From: Sulfomarinibacter sp963741385
Lineage (GTDB): Bacteria > Acidobacteriota > Thermoanaerobaculia > Thermoanaerobaculales > Sulfomarinibacteraceae
Direction of reading: 5' to 3'
NCBI GenBank assembly: GCA_963741385.1
Contig: CAVUHO010000014.1
Coordinates: 186,001-250,000, forward strand
Length of the DNA: 64,000 bases
This document shows positions 7,483 to 16,003 of the stretch, piece after piece. A model generated the notes under the pieces. That model made no database searches and was not told the origin of the DNA. It worked only from the letters and a program-made list of their open reading frames with translations. Every line of letters begins with the position of its first letter. Positions within the stretch are counted from its first letter, which is position 1. Made by a program: the position numbers and the translations under genes.

Positions 7483-10254
7483 ATGAGGTTCGTGGAACGG
7501 TTGTTGTGCGTCGCTGTCATCATCGGACTCGTTCTCCACGCGGTGCCGTGCAGTGCACAGGGGAGCACGACCGGCCTCATCCGGGGCACCGTGACGGATC
7601 CTCAAGGGGGTGTCCTGCCCGGGGTCACCGTGATTGCCAGGTCTGAGGCATTGATCGGCGGACAAAAAGTAGTGGTCACCAACGCCGAGGGGAATTACCG
7701 GTTCCCTGCGCTGACCCCAGGTCTCTACTCTCTGGAGGCTCAACTCTCCGGCTTTCAGTCGGTGTTGCAGGAAAGCGTCGTCGTGCAGCTCGGTCAGAGC
7801 CTCGACGTCAACCTGCAGATGGGGGACGTCACAGTCTCCGACGAGATTGTGGTGGTCGCAGAGTCAACCCAGGTCAGCACCGTGTCGAACAGTGTTTCCC
7901 ACAACCTGGGGCGGAGCTTCATCGAACGGCAGCCGCTGGTTCGTGACCCTGTGGCATTGATGAATTACGCGCCGGGCGTCCAGGGCGATCAGGCCTACGG
8001 CGCCCCGTCGTCGTACCAGAACGCATACAACCTCGACGGCGTCGATGTCTCGGATCCAGAGCTCGGCTCGCAATGGGTGCTGCCGAGCATGGATTGGGTC
8101 GAGGAGGTCGAGGTCGCCGGTCTCGGGGCCGATGCCGAGTTCGGCGGCTTCACCGGGGCGGTGGTCAACCTGATCACCAAGTCCGGTGGCAACCAGTTCC
8201 ACGGCGATGTCATCGGCTACTACTCGGGTGGAGATCTCAATTCGTCGAACGCCCCCGAAGGCGTCGAGGGGACCAACAAGGTCGATAAGGACATTGAAGG
8301 CAGTGTCAACGTCGGGGGACCGCTGGCGCAGGACTCGGTGTGGTTCTTCGCCTCCATTGACGACAGGCAACGGGTGATCGACCCGTTTTTTGCCGATGGC
8401 GCTCCCACAGACGATATGGCGAATAGCGATCGGACCGAGTTGCGCGGCCTCGCCAAAGTGACGTGGCAGATCAACCCCGGCAACAAGGTCCTCGGCCTGC
8501 TGGATTATGACGGTGTCGTTCACGACTACCGGGGAGTCGGTGACTTCACTCTCGCCAGCGGCACGAGTCGGCAGGACTCGCCCAACTACTCCTACAATCT
8601 GACCTGGGAGTCGTTGGTTAGCGACAACAACTTCGTGACGGCCAAATTCACCGGCTACACCGGAACCGATGATCGCCTCCCGTACTTCGGCGACACGCCG
8701 AACCACTACGACAGTTGGGAAGGCTGGGACTGGGCCAATCAAACGAGCACGGGGAACAAGGAGGTTGGACGAAACGCCCTCAGCGCTTCCTGGAACCTCT
8801 TTGCCGATGGTCTGTTCACGAAGAACGACTCGCACGATTTCAAGTTCGGCCTCACCTACGAGGCCATGAAGAGCAATTACGTCACGACCCGCAACGGTGG
8901 CTTTTCGTACTACGACGACTCGTACTACTGTGATTCCGCCGACGCCTATTTCGCCGATCCGCTGTGCGGCGTGTTTTCGTCCGACTGGGGCGGCGAGTGG
9001 GATCTCAGGGCGAAGATGGACGGTTTCAATTTCTACGCCCAGGACTCCTGGAAGACCGGCCGGGTCACCGTTAATTACGGCGTCCGCTACACCAAGTACA
9101 CGGGTGACTTCAGGGACCCGGTCTCGTCGCCGACTTCGGGTGGAGGCCACGTGTACGACGTCAACATGTGGGCGCCACGCCTCGGCCTTGTCTGGGATGT
9201 GACCGGCAACGGGAAGACCGCGATCAAGTTCCATTACGGCATCTACTACGACGGCATGTCGGTCGTGCTCTTCGACCGTGAAGCCTCGGGCGATGCGCTG
9301 TCGGATACGCTCTATTACGACTACAACTTCGACACCGGCGAGTTCGACATCCCTGCCGGCGAGTCCGTCAACGCCTACGCGGACATGGATCCCAACATCA
9401 ACCACCCCAACGTCGAGCAGTTCGTGGTCACCGTCGAGCACCAACTCATGGATGAGTTGATGATCGGTCTCGACTACATCCACAGGACCAGCAAGGACAT
9501 CGTGGCCATGGTCACGTCGAACGTGGAGGATTACGACCCACAGGCGGCGCCGGGAAACCCGTTCGGCGGAGGGCCGCTCCCGTTCTTCGATCTCCTCGAC
9601 GCGCCGCAGTTCTCCATTACGAACCCGAGCGACGCCGCCCGTGATTACGATTCAGTCGCGCTGCGGCTGCACAAGAGATATACGGGTACCTGGTCTCTCG
9701 ACGCGTCCCTGGTGTGGTCCGACCTCACCGGCAACGCCGACTGGGGTCTCAACGGTTATATTGACAACTTCGAGGATCTCAACGGGCTCGTCAATGCCGA
9801 CGGCACGTTGCCGTTCAACTCGGAGTGGGTCCTCAAGATCGCCGGCTCGGTCGACCTGCCGTTGAACTTCATGCTCTCGGGCTTCTACCAGTACCAGACC
9901 GGCGAATACTGGACCCCGTACGTGCGGATGCGGGACCTGTACTACAACGATCGGACCACGGTCTTCCTGACTCCGCGCGGCAGCGAGCAATACTCGGACC
10001 GCGGAGTTCTCGATCTTCACCTCGAGTACAACTTCGATCTCGGCAGGAGCATGGAACTGGCGCTCATGGTCGATGCCTTCAACGTTCTTGATTCGGACAC
10101 GGTGACGAGCGTGTCGCAGCGTTGGGGTGATTATTACTACGACTACCGGGATCACCCTGAGGGCAGCGAGTGGGTCGGAACCTCTTCGTTTGAGACTCCA
10201 ACGTCGATTCAGACGCCTCGGGTGATCCGGTTCGGCGTCAGGTTCGCCTTTTAA
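7483..10254 (+). CDS. TonB-dependent outer-membrane receptor, Oar-like
   Basis: Outer-membrane receptor of about 923 residues. The start at 7483 is preferred over the ATG at 7444 because GGAAGGAG (7467-7474) sits eight bases upstream and it gives a clean signal peptide ending near CSAQG. After the signal comes a carboxypeptidase-regulatory-like beta-sandwich (GTVTDPQGGVLPGVTV; SGFQSVLQESVVVQL), then a plug (YNLDGVDVSD; VNLITKSGGNQFHGD) and a long aromatic-rich beta-barrel ending in GVRFAF, a typical C-terminal outer-membrane signal. This architecture is abundant in Acidobacteriota and resembles Oar of myxobacteria. The adjacent peptidases suggest a peptide substrate, which is inference. A terminator follows directly. 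Confidence 0.9.
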   Translation: MRFVERLLCVAVIIGLVLHAVPCSAQGSTTGLIRGTVTDPQGGVLPGVTVIARSEALIGGQKVVVTNAEGNYRFPALTPGLYSLEAQLSGFQSVLQESVVVQLGQSLDVNLQMGDVTVSDEIVVVAESTQVSTVSNSVSHNLGRSFIERQPLVRDPVALMNYAPGVQGDQAYGAPSSYQNAYNLDGVDVSDPELGSQWVLPSMDWVEEVEVAGLGADAEFGGFTGAVVNLITKSGGNQFHGDVIGYYSGGDLNSSNAPEGVEGTNKVDKDIEGSVNVGGPLAQDSVWFFASIDDRQRVIDPFFADGAPTDDMANSDRTELRGLAKVTWQINPGNKVLGLLDYDGVVHDYRGVGDFTLASGTSRQDSPNYSYNLTWESLVSDNNFVTAKFTGYTGTDDRLPYFGDTPNHYDSWEGWDWANQTSTGNKEVGRNALSASWNLFADGLFTKNDSHDFKFGLTYEAMKSNYVTTRNGGFSYYDDSYYCDSADAYFADPLCGVFSSDWGGEWDLRAKMDGFNFYAQDSWKTGRVTVNYGVRYTKYTGDFRDPVSSPTSGGGHVYDVNMWAPRLGLVWDVTGNGKTAIKFHYGIYYDGMSVVLFDREASGDALSDTLYYDYNFDTGEFDIPAGESVNAYADMDPNINHPNVEQFVVTVEHQLMDELMIGLDYIHRTSKDIVAMVTSNVEDYDPQAAPGNPFGGGPLPFFDLLDAPQFSITNPSDAARDYDSVALRLHKRYTGTWSLDASLVWSDLTGNADWGLNGYIDNFEDLNGLVNADGTLPFNSEWVLKIAGSVDLPLNFMLSGFYQYQTGEYWTPYVRMRDLYYNDRTTVFLTPRGSEQYSDRGVLDLHLEYNFDLGRSMELALMVDAFNVLDSDTVTSVSQRWGDYYYDYRDHPEGSEWVGTSSFETPTSIQTPRVIRFGVRFAF

Positions 10255-10262
10255 TTGATCTC

Positions 10263-10296
10263 AATTGGGGCGGCTTCTGCAGCCGCCCCAATTTTT
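10263..10296 (+). terminator. Rho-independent terminator after the TonB receptor gene
   Basis: A perfect 13-base stem (10263-10275 with 10281-10293, built on TTGGGGCGGCT) has a five-base loop and ends in a T-run at 10292-10296. It starts eight bases after the receptor stop codon. The peptidase genes downstream are therefore either expressed by read-through or have their own promoter, which I could not identify. Confidence 0.9.
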
Positions 10297-10314
10297 CCTG
10301 ATCCCGGGGGAACC

Positions 10315-11181
10315 ATGTTGCGATGGATGTTCAGCCTGCTGGCTGCGCTGTGGATGGCGGCCCCGACCGGCGCGGCCGGAGAACAGCCGCGCGGCCACCT
10401 CGTGCTCAACGGCGGCGGCGCCAAACCGGCCGAGGTCATGGAAAAATTCGTCGAGTTGGCGGGCGGTCCGAAGGCGCTGATCGTGGTGTTTCCAACTGCC
10501 TCGGCCGAGGAGGACACCGGCGAGTACTACCAGGGGCTGTTTGCCGAGTACGGGTGCGAGAACGTCGTCGTGGCCGAGGTCCGCTCGGCCGCGGATGCGG
10601 CGAACGCGGAAATCGCGGAACTCGTGCTGCGAGCGGGCGGCATCTACTTCGCGGGCGGCGACCAGCGGCGGATCACCGGGGCGCTCCTCGGAACTCCGGT
10701 GGGTGACGCGGTCGAGCAGGCCTTCATGCGAGGCGCAGCGGTCGGCGGCACGTCGGCCGGAACGGCGTGCCAGAGTGGTCTGATGATCACCGGCGACGGC
10801 GACTTCACCGTCATCACCGCCGACAACGTGGAGCTCTCGCCGGGTCTGGGGCTGTTCCAGGGCGTGATCGTCGACCAGCACTTCGTGGCCCGCCAACGCT
10901 ACAACCGCCTGATCTCGGTGGTGCTCGAGCACCCCGAACTGTTGGGTGTCGGCGTTGATGAAGCGACCGCGGCCTGGGTACGGCCGGACGGCACCTTCAA
11001 GGTCCTCGGCGACGGCTGGGTGATCGTTTTCGATGCGTCGGAGTCCAACATCTCGCGCGGACACCGGGGGGCTGACCAGGTGTCACTCGGTGTGCACGAC
11101 ATGTCGACGTTCGTGTTGCAGCCCGGCGAGGTCTTCGACCTCGCGAAACGAGCGGTCGTGTGCGCGGAGGACTGCCGATGA
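10315..11181 (+). CDS. Cyanophycinase-like S51 serine peptidase, secreted
   Basis: About 288 residues from the ATG at 10315; the longer frame back to 10255 would begin inside the terminator and is rejected. An N-terminal signal peptide (MLRWMFSLLAALWMAAPTGA) predicts export. The S51 family signatures are visible: FAGGDQRRITGALLGT and GGTSAGTACQSGLM, the latter carrying the nucleophilic serine, followed by GLGLFQGVIVDQHFVARQR. Known S51 enzymes are cyanophycinases, which release beta-Asp-Arg dipeptides from cyanophycin, and peptidase E, which acts on Asp-X dipeptides. Size and signal peptide fit an exported cyanophycinase better. It overlaps the M20 peptidase gene by four bases (ATGA), so the two are probably co-translated. 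Confidence 0.82.
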   Translation: MLRWMFSLLAALWMAAPTGAAGEQPRGHLVLNGGGAKPAEVMEKFVELAGGPKALIVVFPTASAEEDTGEYYQGLFAEYGCENVVVAEVRSAADAANAEIAELVLRAGGIYFAGGDQRRITGALLGTPVGDAVEQAFMRGAAVGGTSAGTACQSGLMITGDGDFTVITADNVELSPGLGLFQGVIVDQHFVARQRYNRLISVVLEHPELLGVGVDEATAAWVRPDGTFKVLGDGWVIVFDASESNISRGHRGADQVSLGVHDMSTFVLQPGEVFDLAKRAVVCAEDCR

Positions 11182-12398
11182 GTCGTCCGGAGCCGGCGCT
11201 CAACAACACTGCGACGGGCCGCAGCATCTCGTTTTTGAGCGACCTGTGCTCGATCTCGTCGGCGAGCGGCGATGTTGATGGTCTTTACAAGGTGGCTGAT
11301 CGCCTGGCGTCGGAATTCACCGGTCTCGGTCTGGTGTCTCAGATTCACGCCGAGCCCGGTCTCGACGGCCGCGGACTGCCGGTGCTGGTTGCCAGGGGAG
11401 TCGGCGACGATGAACCCGGTACGGTGTTGATCGGGCATCTCGATACGGTCCTTCCAGCGACTGCACCCACGTCGGAGAACGGTCGGCTGCTTGGGACCGG
11501 GGCGCTCGATATGAAGGGCGGCTTTGCCGCCCTGGTCGGGGCGCTGAGGTTGCTGCGCGAGCAGGGCGAAGAGCCGCCTCCGAATCTGACGGTCATTGCG
11601 GTCCCCGACGAGGAGGTCGGCGGGCCCATCTCAGGACGGACCGTCCGCTACTGGGGCGAACGGGCGCGGACTGTGTTGGTCCTCGAGCCCGGTGCACCCA
11701 CCAGGGATGGTGAGACCCTGGTCATCGGACGTCGGGGCCTGACGGTGTGGCGGCTGGACGCGAGGGGAACTGCGGCCCACTCGGGTGTCGCGTACTGGGA
11801 CGGACGGTCGGCGCTCGCGGCTGCCGCCGCCTGGGCGGCGAGGGTCCAGAAGCTGTCCGAAGGGGGCGACGGGCCGTTGGTCAACGTCGGGCGAATCGTG
11901 GGTGGGGACTCGGAATTCGTCAGCGACGTCGGCGAGGAACACCGGTTCATCGGCACTAGCGAGCGCCTCAACATCGTAGCCGACAGGTGTCTTGTGGAGG
12001 GCGAGGTACGTTACCTGAGCCTTGCAGACCGCGACCGCACCCTGGCTGAGATGCGGGGGCTGGCGGATGGGTTGGCAGTGGATTGGGGTGTCGACCTCGA
12101 GTTTATCGAGGGTGAGCATATTCCGCCGATGGCGGTGTCCGGGAGCAACCGCGCGCTGGCGGACCACCTCGTCGGTGCCGCCGCCGCTGCCGGCTGGAAG
12201 CTCGAGCTCGAATCGAACCGCGGTGGCGTTTCCTTCCCGAATTTCCTGCCCGATCCTACGGCGGTGTGCGTTCTCGATGGTCTCGGTCCGGTGGGCGGCG
12301 GCATGCACACCCGCGGCGAGTATCTCGATCTCCGCTCACTCGATCGGCGAATCCACCTCATCGCCGAAGCCCTGATCTTCGTCCGCGACCATCGCTGA
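11178..12398 (+). CDS. M20-family metallopeptidase (glutamate carboxypeptidase/ArgE-DapE type)
   Basis: Zinc-dependent hydrolase of about 406 residues. The ATG at 11178 is chosen because GGAGG lies seven bases upstream and it overlaps the preceding stop as ATGA. Metal-site and catalytic motifs are intact: GHLDTVLP, TGALDMKGGFAALVGAL, VPDEEVGGP with the catalytic glutamate pair, and a C-terminal GGGMHTRGEYLDL supplying the last metal histidine. Substrate cannot be read from sequence; family members cleave C-terminal glutamate, deacetylate amino acids or split dipeptides. Translational coupling to a cyanophycinase-like gene suggests it may process the dipeptides released by that enzyme. No signal peptide is evident, so it probably acts in the cytoplasm. 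Confidence 0.85.
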   Translation: MSRPEPALNNTATGRSISFLSDLCSISSASGDVDGLYKVADRLASEFTGLGLVSQIHAEPGLDGRGLPVLVARGVGDDEPGTVLIGHLDTVLPATAPTSENGRLLGTGALDMKGGFAALVGALRLLREQGEEPPPNLTVIAVPDEEVGGPISGRTVRYWGERARTVLVLEPGAPTRDGETLVIGRRGLTVWRLDARGTAAHSGVAYWDGRSALAAAAAWAARVQKLSEGGDGPLVNVGRIVGGDSEFVSDVGEEHRFIGTSERLNIVADRCLVEGEVRYLSLADRDRTLAEMRGLADGLAVDWGVDLEFIEGEHIPPMAVSGSNRALADHLVGAAAAAGWKLELESNRGGVSFPNFLPDPTAVCVLDGLGPVGGGMHTRGEYLDLRSLDRRIHLIAEALIFVRDHR

Positions 12399-12400
12399 TC

Positions 12401-12931
12401 CATCGCACCGGGCCAACCACAGAGGCACAGAGGACACAGAGCGAAGGACCGTCGCAACCACGAAGACACGAAGCACACAAAGGAGCGGTACCTGCGGTGA
12501 CGAGATTGCCCGGAGTGGAGCGGCGGCAAAGCCGGCGATCCGAGGATCGCCGGCACCCGGGGCGAAGCCCGTCTGCTCCGAACGCGAGCGTTCGTCCCAG
12601 ACGGTCTTCACCCCGGCCGACGCGCCGGGCGCGTCGGTCCCGCCGTAATCGTACCTGCTCGAACGCGGGTCTTTGATCAACGCGAGAGGCGAGGCCTGCG
12701 CTCTCCGAGAGCGCAGGCCGCTGGGAGTGGGTGCTGATCCGGACGCTTGCGTCCGAGGCTGCACCCGCTCCCAGCGGTCCCTGGCCGCCCGGCGGTCGGG
12801 ACCTCGCCGGTAATCGAGGGAGCTTTGTGATTCCTTCGTGTCTTTGTGTCTTCGTGGTTGCGATGTGGGCGGCTCGCTCTGTGCCGTCTCTGTGTCTCTG
12901 TGCCTCTGTGGTTTGCCCGGTCCTTCGTTGC
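12401..12931 (+). repeat. Structured ~530-bp repeat element, copy A
   Basis: First of five same-orientation copies. It begins CATCGCACCGG two bases after the M20 stop codon. Left arm: AACCACAGAGGCACAGAGG and ACCACGAAGACACGAAG units; right arm carries the inverse (CTTCGTGGTTGCGA, CTCTGTGGTT). The GC-rich interior folds into at least six hairpins: 12531-12554, 12579-12594 inside a CCGTCTG/CAGACGG outer stem, 12617-12637, 12692-12718, 12720-12775 (two-tier) and 12776-12803. There is no open frame of protein-like character and no transposase. The region between the two convergent operons is otherwise empty. Confidence 0.9.
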
Positions 12932-12949
12932 ATTCGATCGCGGCTGCGT

Positions 12950-14125
12950 CTACAGCTCCCGGAGGGCGTGAGCGACGGGCATTCGTGCGGCGCGAATGGC
13001 AGGCAGGACGCCGCCCAACACTCCCATGAAGAGCGCGAACACGAGGCCTGCTCCGAGCAGCTCCGGCGTCACCTTGAACGCGAATGCGAGGTGCGAGAAG
13101 GTCTGCCAGTTCATGGTGCCGGCCGTGAAGCCGTTGAGGGGCAACACGGCGATACATCCGAGCACGCCGCCGATCAGCGAGATGAACAGCGACTCGAACA
13201 TGAACGAGAGAATCATCGAACCGCCGCCGAAACCGAGCGCCCGCATGGTGGCAATCTCGCGCGCCCGCGCCGCCACCGCCGAGTACATGGTGTTGAGGGC
13301 GCCGAAGACCGCACCGATGGCCATCACGAAGGCGACCAGGAAGCCAAGCACCCGGATCAGAGTGCTCACCATCTGCGACTGCCGGGCGTAGTAGTCCTGT
13401 TCCCTTTCGACCTGCACGGTTAAGCGCGGATCCGACGTCAGCGTATCTTTGAGGGCATCGAAATCGGTCGGCGAGGTGAGGCGCACGGTCACCGAACTCG
13501 ACACGGTCGTGGAACGTTTGAAGGCATCCGCGAGAACCGTGCGGTCGCACCAGATCTCGGAATCGAAGGCCGAGCCCCCGGCGTCGAAGATCCCAACCAC
13601 CTTCCAGTCCTGGCCTCCGAAACTCACAGTGGACCCGAGGTCGAGACCGCGATAGGTGTTGACGGCGTTCGATCCGACCACGAGTTCAGCAAGGCCCTCC
13701 TTGAAGAACCTGCCCTCCTTGATTTTCACGGACGGGCGAACGTCGAGAACGACGGGTGTCAGCCCCCGGATCTGGACGTTGGCGTCGGTCCCGCTCGTCT
13801 GCAGCTGGAATGCGCCGATAACCACGATCTCGGCGCTTGAAAGGGGCACGCCGGCGGCGTTTCGCGCGACCTGCGGCGCGTCGGCGATCACCTTCGACTG
13901 GTCGAGGGAGATCCCGCTGTCCATTTCGGAGGCCGCGCCGGCCCGGCGGATGATGGCGTTGGATGTGGAGCCTGAGGAAATCAGGGTTGCTTGAAATCCT
14001 CTGGCCATCGCGAGCATGGCGACAAAGACGCCGACCGTGCCGGCGATGCCGATCACCGACACCACTGCGGCCTTCCACCTGGCTGTGACCGAACGAATAT
14101 TGTAGGAAACCGGAATGGCCATCAC
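12950..14125 (-). CDS. ABC transporter permease (FtsX/MacB type), distal
   Basis: Inner-membrane permease of 391 residues, last gene of a four-gene exporter operon. It has the MacB/FtsX plan: an N-terminal membrane segment (about residues 18-40), a large extracytoplasmic domain (45-260), and three C-terminal membrane segments (about 270-385) ending in RAARMPVAHALREL, a typical FtsX-family tail. The family exports lipoproteins, peptides or antibiotics, or transmits force across the membrane; substrate is unknown here. Its start overlaps the stop of the neighbouring permease gene by four bases. It differs enough from that permease to suggest a heterodimer. No terminator was recognised; repeat copy A lies just beyond the stop. 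Confidence 0.85.
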   Translation of the reverse strand: MMAIPVSYNIRSVTARWKAAVVSVIGIAGTVGVFVAMLAMARGFQATLISSGSTSNAIIRRAGAASEMDSGISLDQSKVIADAPQVARNAAGVPLSSAEIVVIGAFQLQTSGTDANVQIRGLTPVVLDVRPSVKIKEGRFFKEGLAELVVGSNAVNTYRGLDLGSTVSFGGQDWKVVGIFDAGGSAFDSEIWCDRTVLADAFKRSTTVSSSVTVRLTSPTDFDALKDTLTSDPRLTVQVEREQDYYARQSQMVSTLIRVLGFLVAFVMAIGAVFGALNTMYSAVAARAREIATMRALGFGGGSMILSFMFESLFISLIGGVLGCIAVLPLNGFTAGTMNWQTFSHLAFAFKVTPELLGAGLVFALFMGVLGGVLPAIRAARMPVAHALREL

Positions 14126-15267
14126 ACCCTCCGCAGTGCGTCGACGATACGCAGATTCATCGCCGTCAGCGCCGGGACCAGCCCTGCGGCGAGCCCGACG
14201 AACAGCGCGATCGCGACGCCGGACGCCATCTGAGCGCCGGAGATGTAGAACACCGGCAGCATTCCGCCCGTGGGGTCGCCGCTCATGGTGAAGAGCTTGG
14301 CGAGCCCGATGCCGATGGCGCCGCCGACCAGGGCAATTACGAGGGCCTCGGCAAGCACGAGAAACAGGACGGTTGCGTCGCCAAAACCGAGCGTCTTGAG
14401 GACGCCGAGTTCGGGCACGCGCTCACGCACCGCCATCGCCATGGTGTTGCCGGTGACCAGCATCAGCGTGAACATCACCACAGCGCCGATCGACAGGATG
14501 AGCATCCTGATGTTGCCGATCTGTTTGGCGAAGCCTGCGGCAAAGGCCTGTTCGGTCTCGGTCGAGGTCTCGAACGCCGAGTTGGCAAAGCGCCTGTCGA
14601 CTTCCTTGCTGACGGAGACCGCGTTGTCGGAGTCGTCGATCTTGACGGTGTACCAGCCGACCGTCCCGCCGCCGAAACTGGTCTGACGCCGCTCCTCGAG
14701 GTACTTCCAGTGGAACCAGAATGCCGACTCGTCGTCGCCCTGACGCGACCCTTTGTAGATGGCGCGGATGTTGAAGTCCCAGGTGCCGGTCCAGATCGTC
14801 CCCTGGATCGGTACCCGATCGCCCACCTTCCAGCCGAAGCGCTCGGCCGTGCTCTTACCGACGACCGCGCCTTCGCGGTCGGCCAGAAAGGCCTGCCATT
14901 GGTCATCGGGAATCTGGAACTCCGGAAAGACCTGGCGATAGGTTTCGGTGTCGATGGCGAACTGGGGAAAGAAGTTCTTCTGATCCTGGTAGACGCCGCC
15001 AAACCAGGTGGCGAAGGTGGCCTCGGTGACGTGATCCATCTGCCGCAGGCGCTCCTGGTACGCCAGCGGCAGCGGCATGATCAGCGAGGTCTTGTTTCTG
15101 ACAACGAGGCGGTCGACCCCGGCCACGTCGACTCCGGCGCTGAGGGCCCGCTGAATCGCCACCAACAAACCGAAGAGGAAGAGGGCGACGGCAATCGAAC
15201 CAACGGTGAGGATGGTCCGGGTCTTCTTTCGAAACAGATTTCGAAAAATGAACGGGAGGTATTTCAT
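14122..15267 (-). CDS. ABC transporter permease (FtsX/MacB type), proximal
   Basis: Permease of 381 residues with the same layout as its downstream partner: an N-terminal membrane helix (about 15-40), a periplasmic domain (45-250) and three C-terminal helices (about 260-375). FtsX-type features include VRERVPELGVLKTLGFGD and the final ALTAMNLRIVDALRRV. The start overlaps the ATPase stop by four bases and its stop overlaps the next start by four bases, so stoichiometric expression is likely. Two different permeases with one ATPase suggest a heterodimeric MacB-like exporter rather than a LolCDE complex, but the two cannot be separated on sequence alone. Confidence 0.85.
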   Translation of the reverse strand: MKYLPFIFRNLFRKKTRTILTVGSIAVALFLFGLLVAIQRALSAGVDVAGVDRLVVRNKTSLIMPLPLAYQERLRQMDHVTEATFATWFGGVYQDQKNFFPQFAIDTETYRQVFPEFQIPDDQWQAFLADREGAVVGKSTAERFGWKVGDRVPIQGTIWTGTWDFNIRAIYKGSRQGDDESAFWFHWKYLEERRQTSFGGGTVGWYTVKIDDSDNAVSVSKEVDRRFANSAFETSTETEQAFAAGFAKQIGNIRMLILSIGAVVMFTLMLVTGNTMAMAVRERVPELGVLKTLGFGDATVLFLVLAEALVIALVGGAIGIGLAKLFTMSGDPTGGMLPVFYISGAQMASGVAIALFVGLAAGLVPALTAMNLRIVDALRRV

Positions 15268-15989
15268 GACGCCGTCGCCTCGTCCATGGCTTCGACCAGC
15301 GCTCCCTTCTCGAGGTGGAGGACGATGTCGGCGCGCTCGGCGGCCAGTGGGTCGTGGGTCACCATGAGGATGGTCTTGCCGTGATCGGCTTCGAGACTGG
15401 TCAAGAGGTCGAGGATCTCTCCTGCAGATTTGCGGTCGAGATCGCCCGTCGGTTCGTCGCAGAGGAGGAAGGTGGGGTCGGTGACGATCGCCCGCGCAAT
15501 CGCGACCCTCTGCTCCTGGCCGCCGGAGAGCTGGCGCGGGTAGTGCTTCATCCGGTCGGGTAGCCCCACCAACGTCAGAGCTGTCTCCACGTGCCGCCGG
15601 CGTTCGGCCTTCGAGAGCTTGGTGAGCAACAGCGGCAGCTCGACGTTCTGGAAGGCGGTCAGGACCGGGATCAGGTTGTACATCTGGAAGATGAAACCGA
15701 CGTGCCGCGCCCGCCAGGACGCGAGTTTCTTGCCCGACATGTGGGTGATCTCGTCGCCGTCGACGGTGACCGTCCCGGCGGTCGGGGTGTCGAGGCCTCC
15801 GAGGAGGTTGAGGAGGGTGGTCTTGCCGGAACCGCTGGGCCCCATGAAGGCCACGAAATCGCCCGGTTCGACATCGAGATCGAGCCCCTGGAGGACATCG
15901 ATGGACTCGTTACCCCGGCGATAGACCTTGTTGAGGTTGCGGACTTTGATGAGGCTGTTTCCACGGTCCTGCCCGTCGATACTGACCAT
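15264..15989 (-). CDS. ABC transporter ATP-binding protein (LolD/MacB type)
   Basis: Cytoplasmic ATPase of 241 residues that would power the two adjacent permeases. All nucleotide-binding motifs are intact: Walker A GPSGSGKTTLL, ABC signature LSGGQEQRVAIARA, Walker B FLLCDEPTGDLD and the switch histidine in MVTHDP. The length and the MYNLIPVLTAFQNVELPL segment are characteristic of the LolD/MacB/FtsE branch. It overlaps the proximal permease gene by four bases and follows the membrane-fusion gene after 14 bases. No unusual feature. Confidence 0.92.
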   Translation of the reverse strand: MVSIDGQDRGNSLIKVRNLNKVYRRGNESIDVLQGLDLDVEPGDFVAFMGPSGSGKTTLLNLLGGLDTPTAGTVTVDGDEITHMSGKKLASWRARHVGFIFQMYNLIPVLTAFQNVELPLLLTKLSKAERRRHVETALTLVGLPDRMKHYPRQLSGGQEQRVAIARAIVTDPTFLLCDEPTGDLDRKSAGEILDLLTSLEADHGKTILMVTHDPLAAERADIVLHLEKGALVEAMDEATAS

Positions 15990-16003
15990 TGAGCTTTCTC
16001 CTT

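Noticed and set aside
7864..9483. 539-codon minus-strand frame opposite the TonB receptor gene
   Set aside because: Antisense shadow with low-complexity V/D/H-rich translation and no homology-like blocks.
10255..10314. Earlier start of the cyanophycinase-like gene
   Set aside because: These codons lie within the terminator hairpin and would precede the signal peptide.
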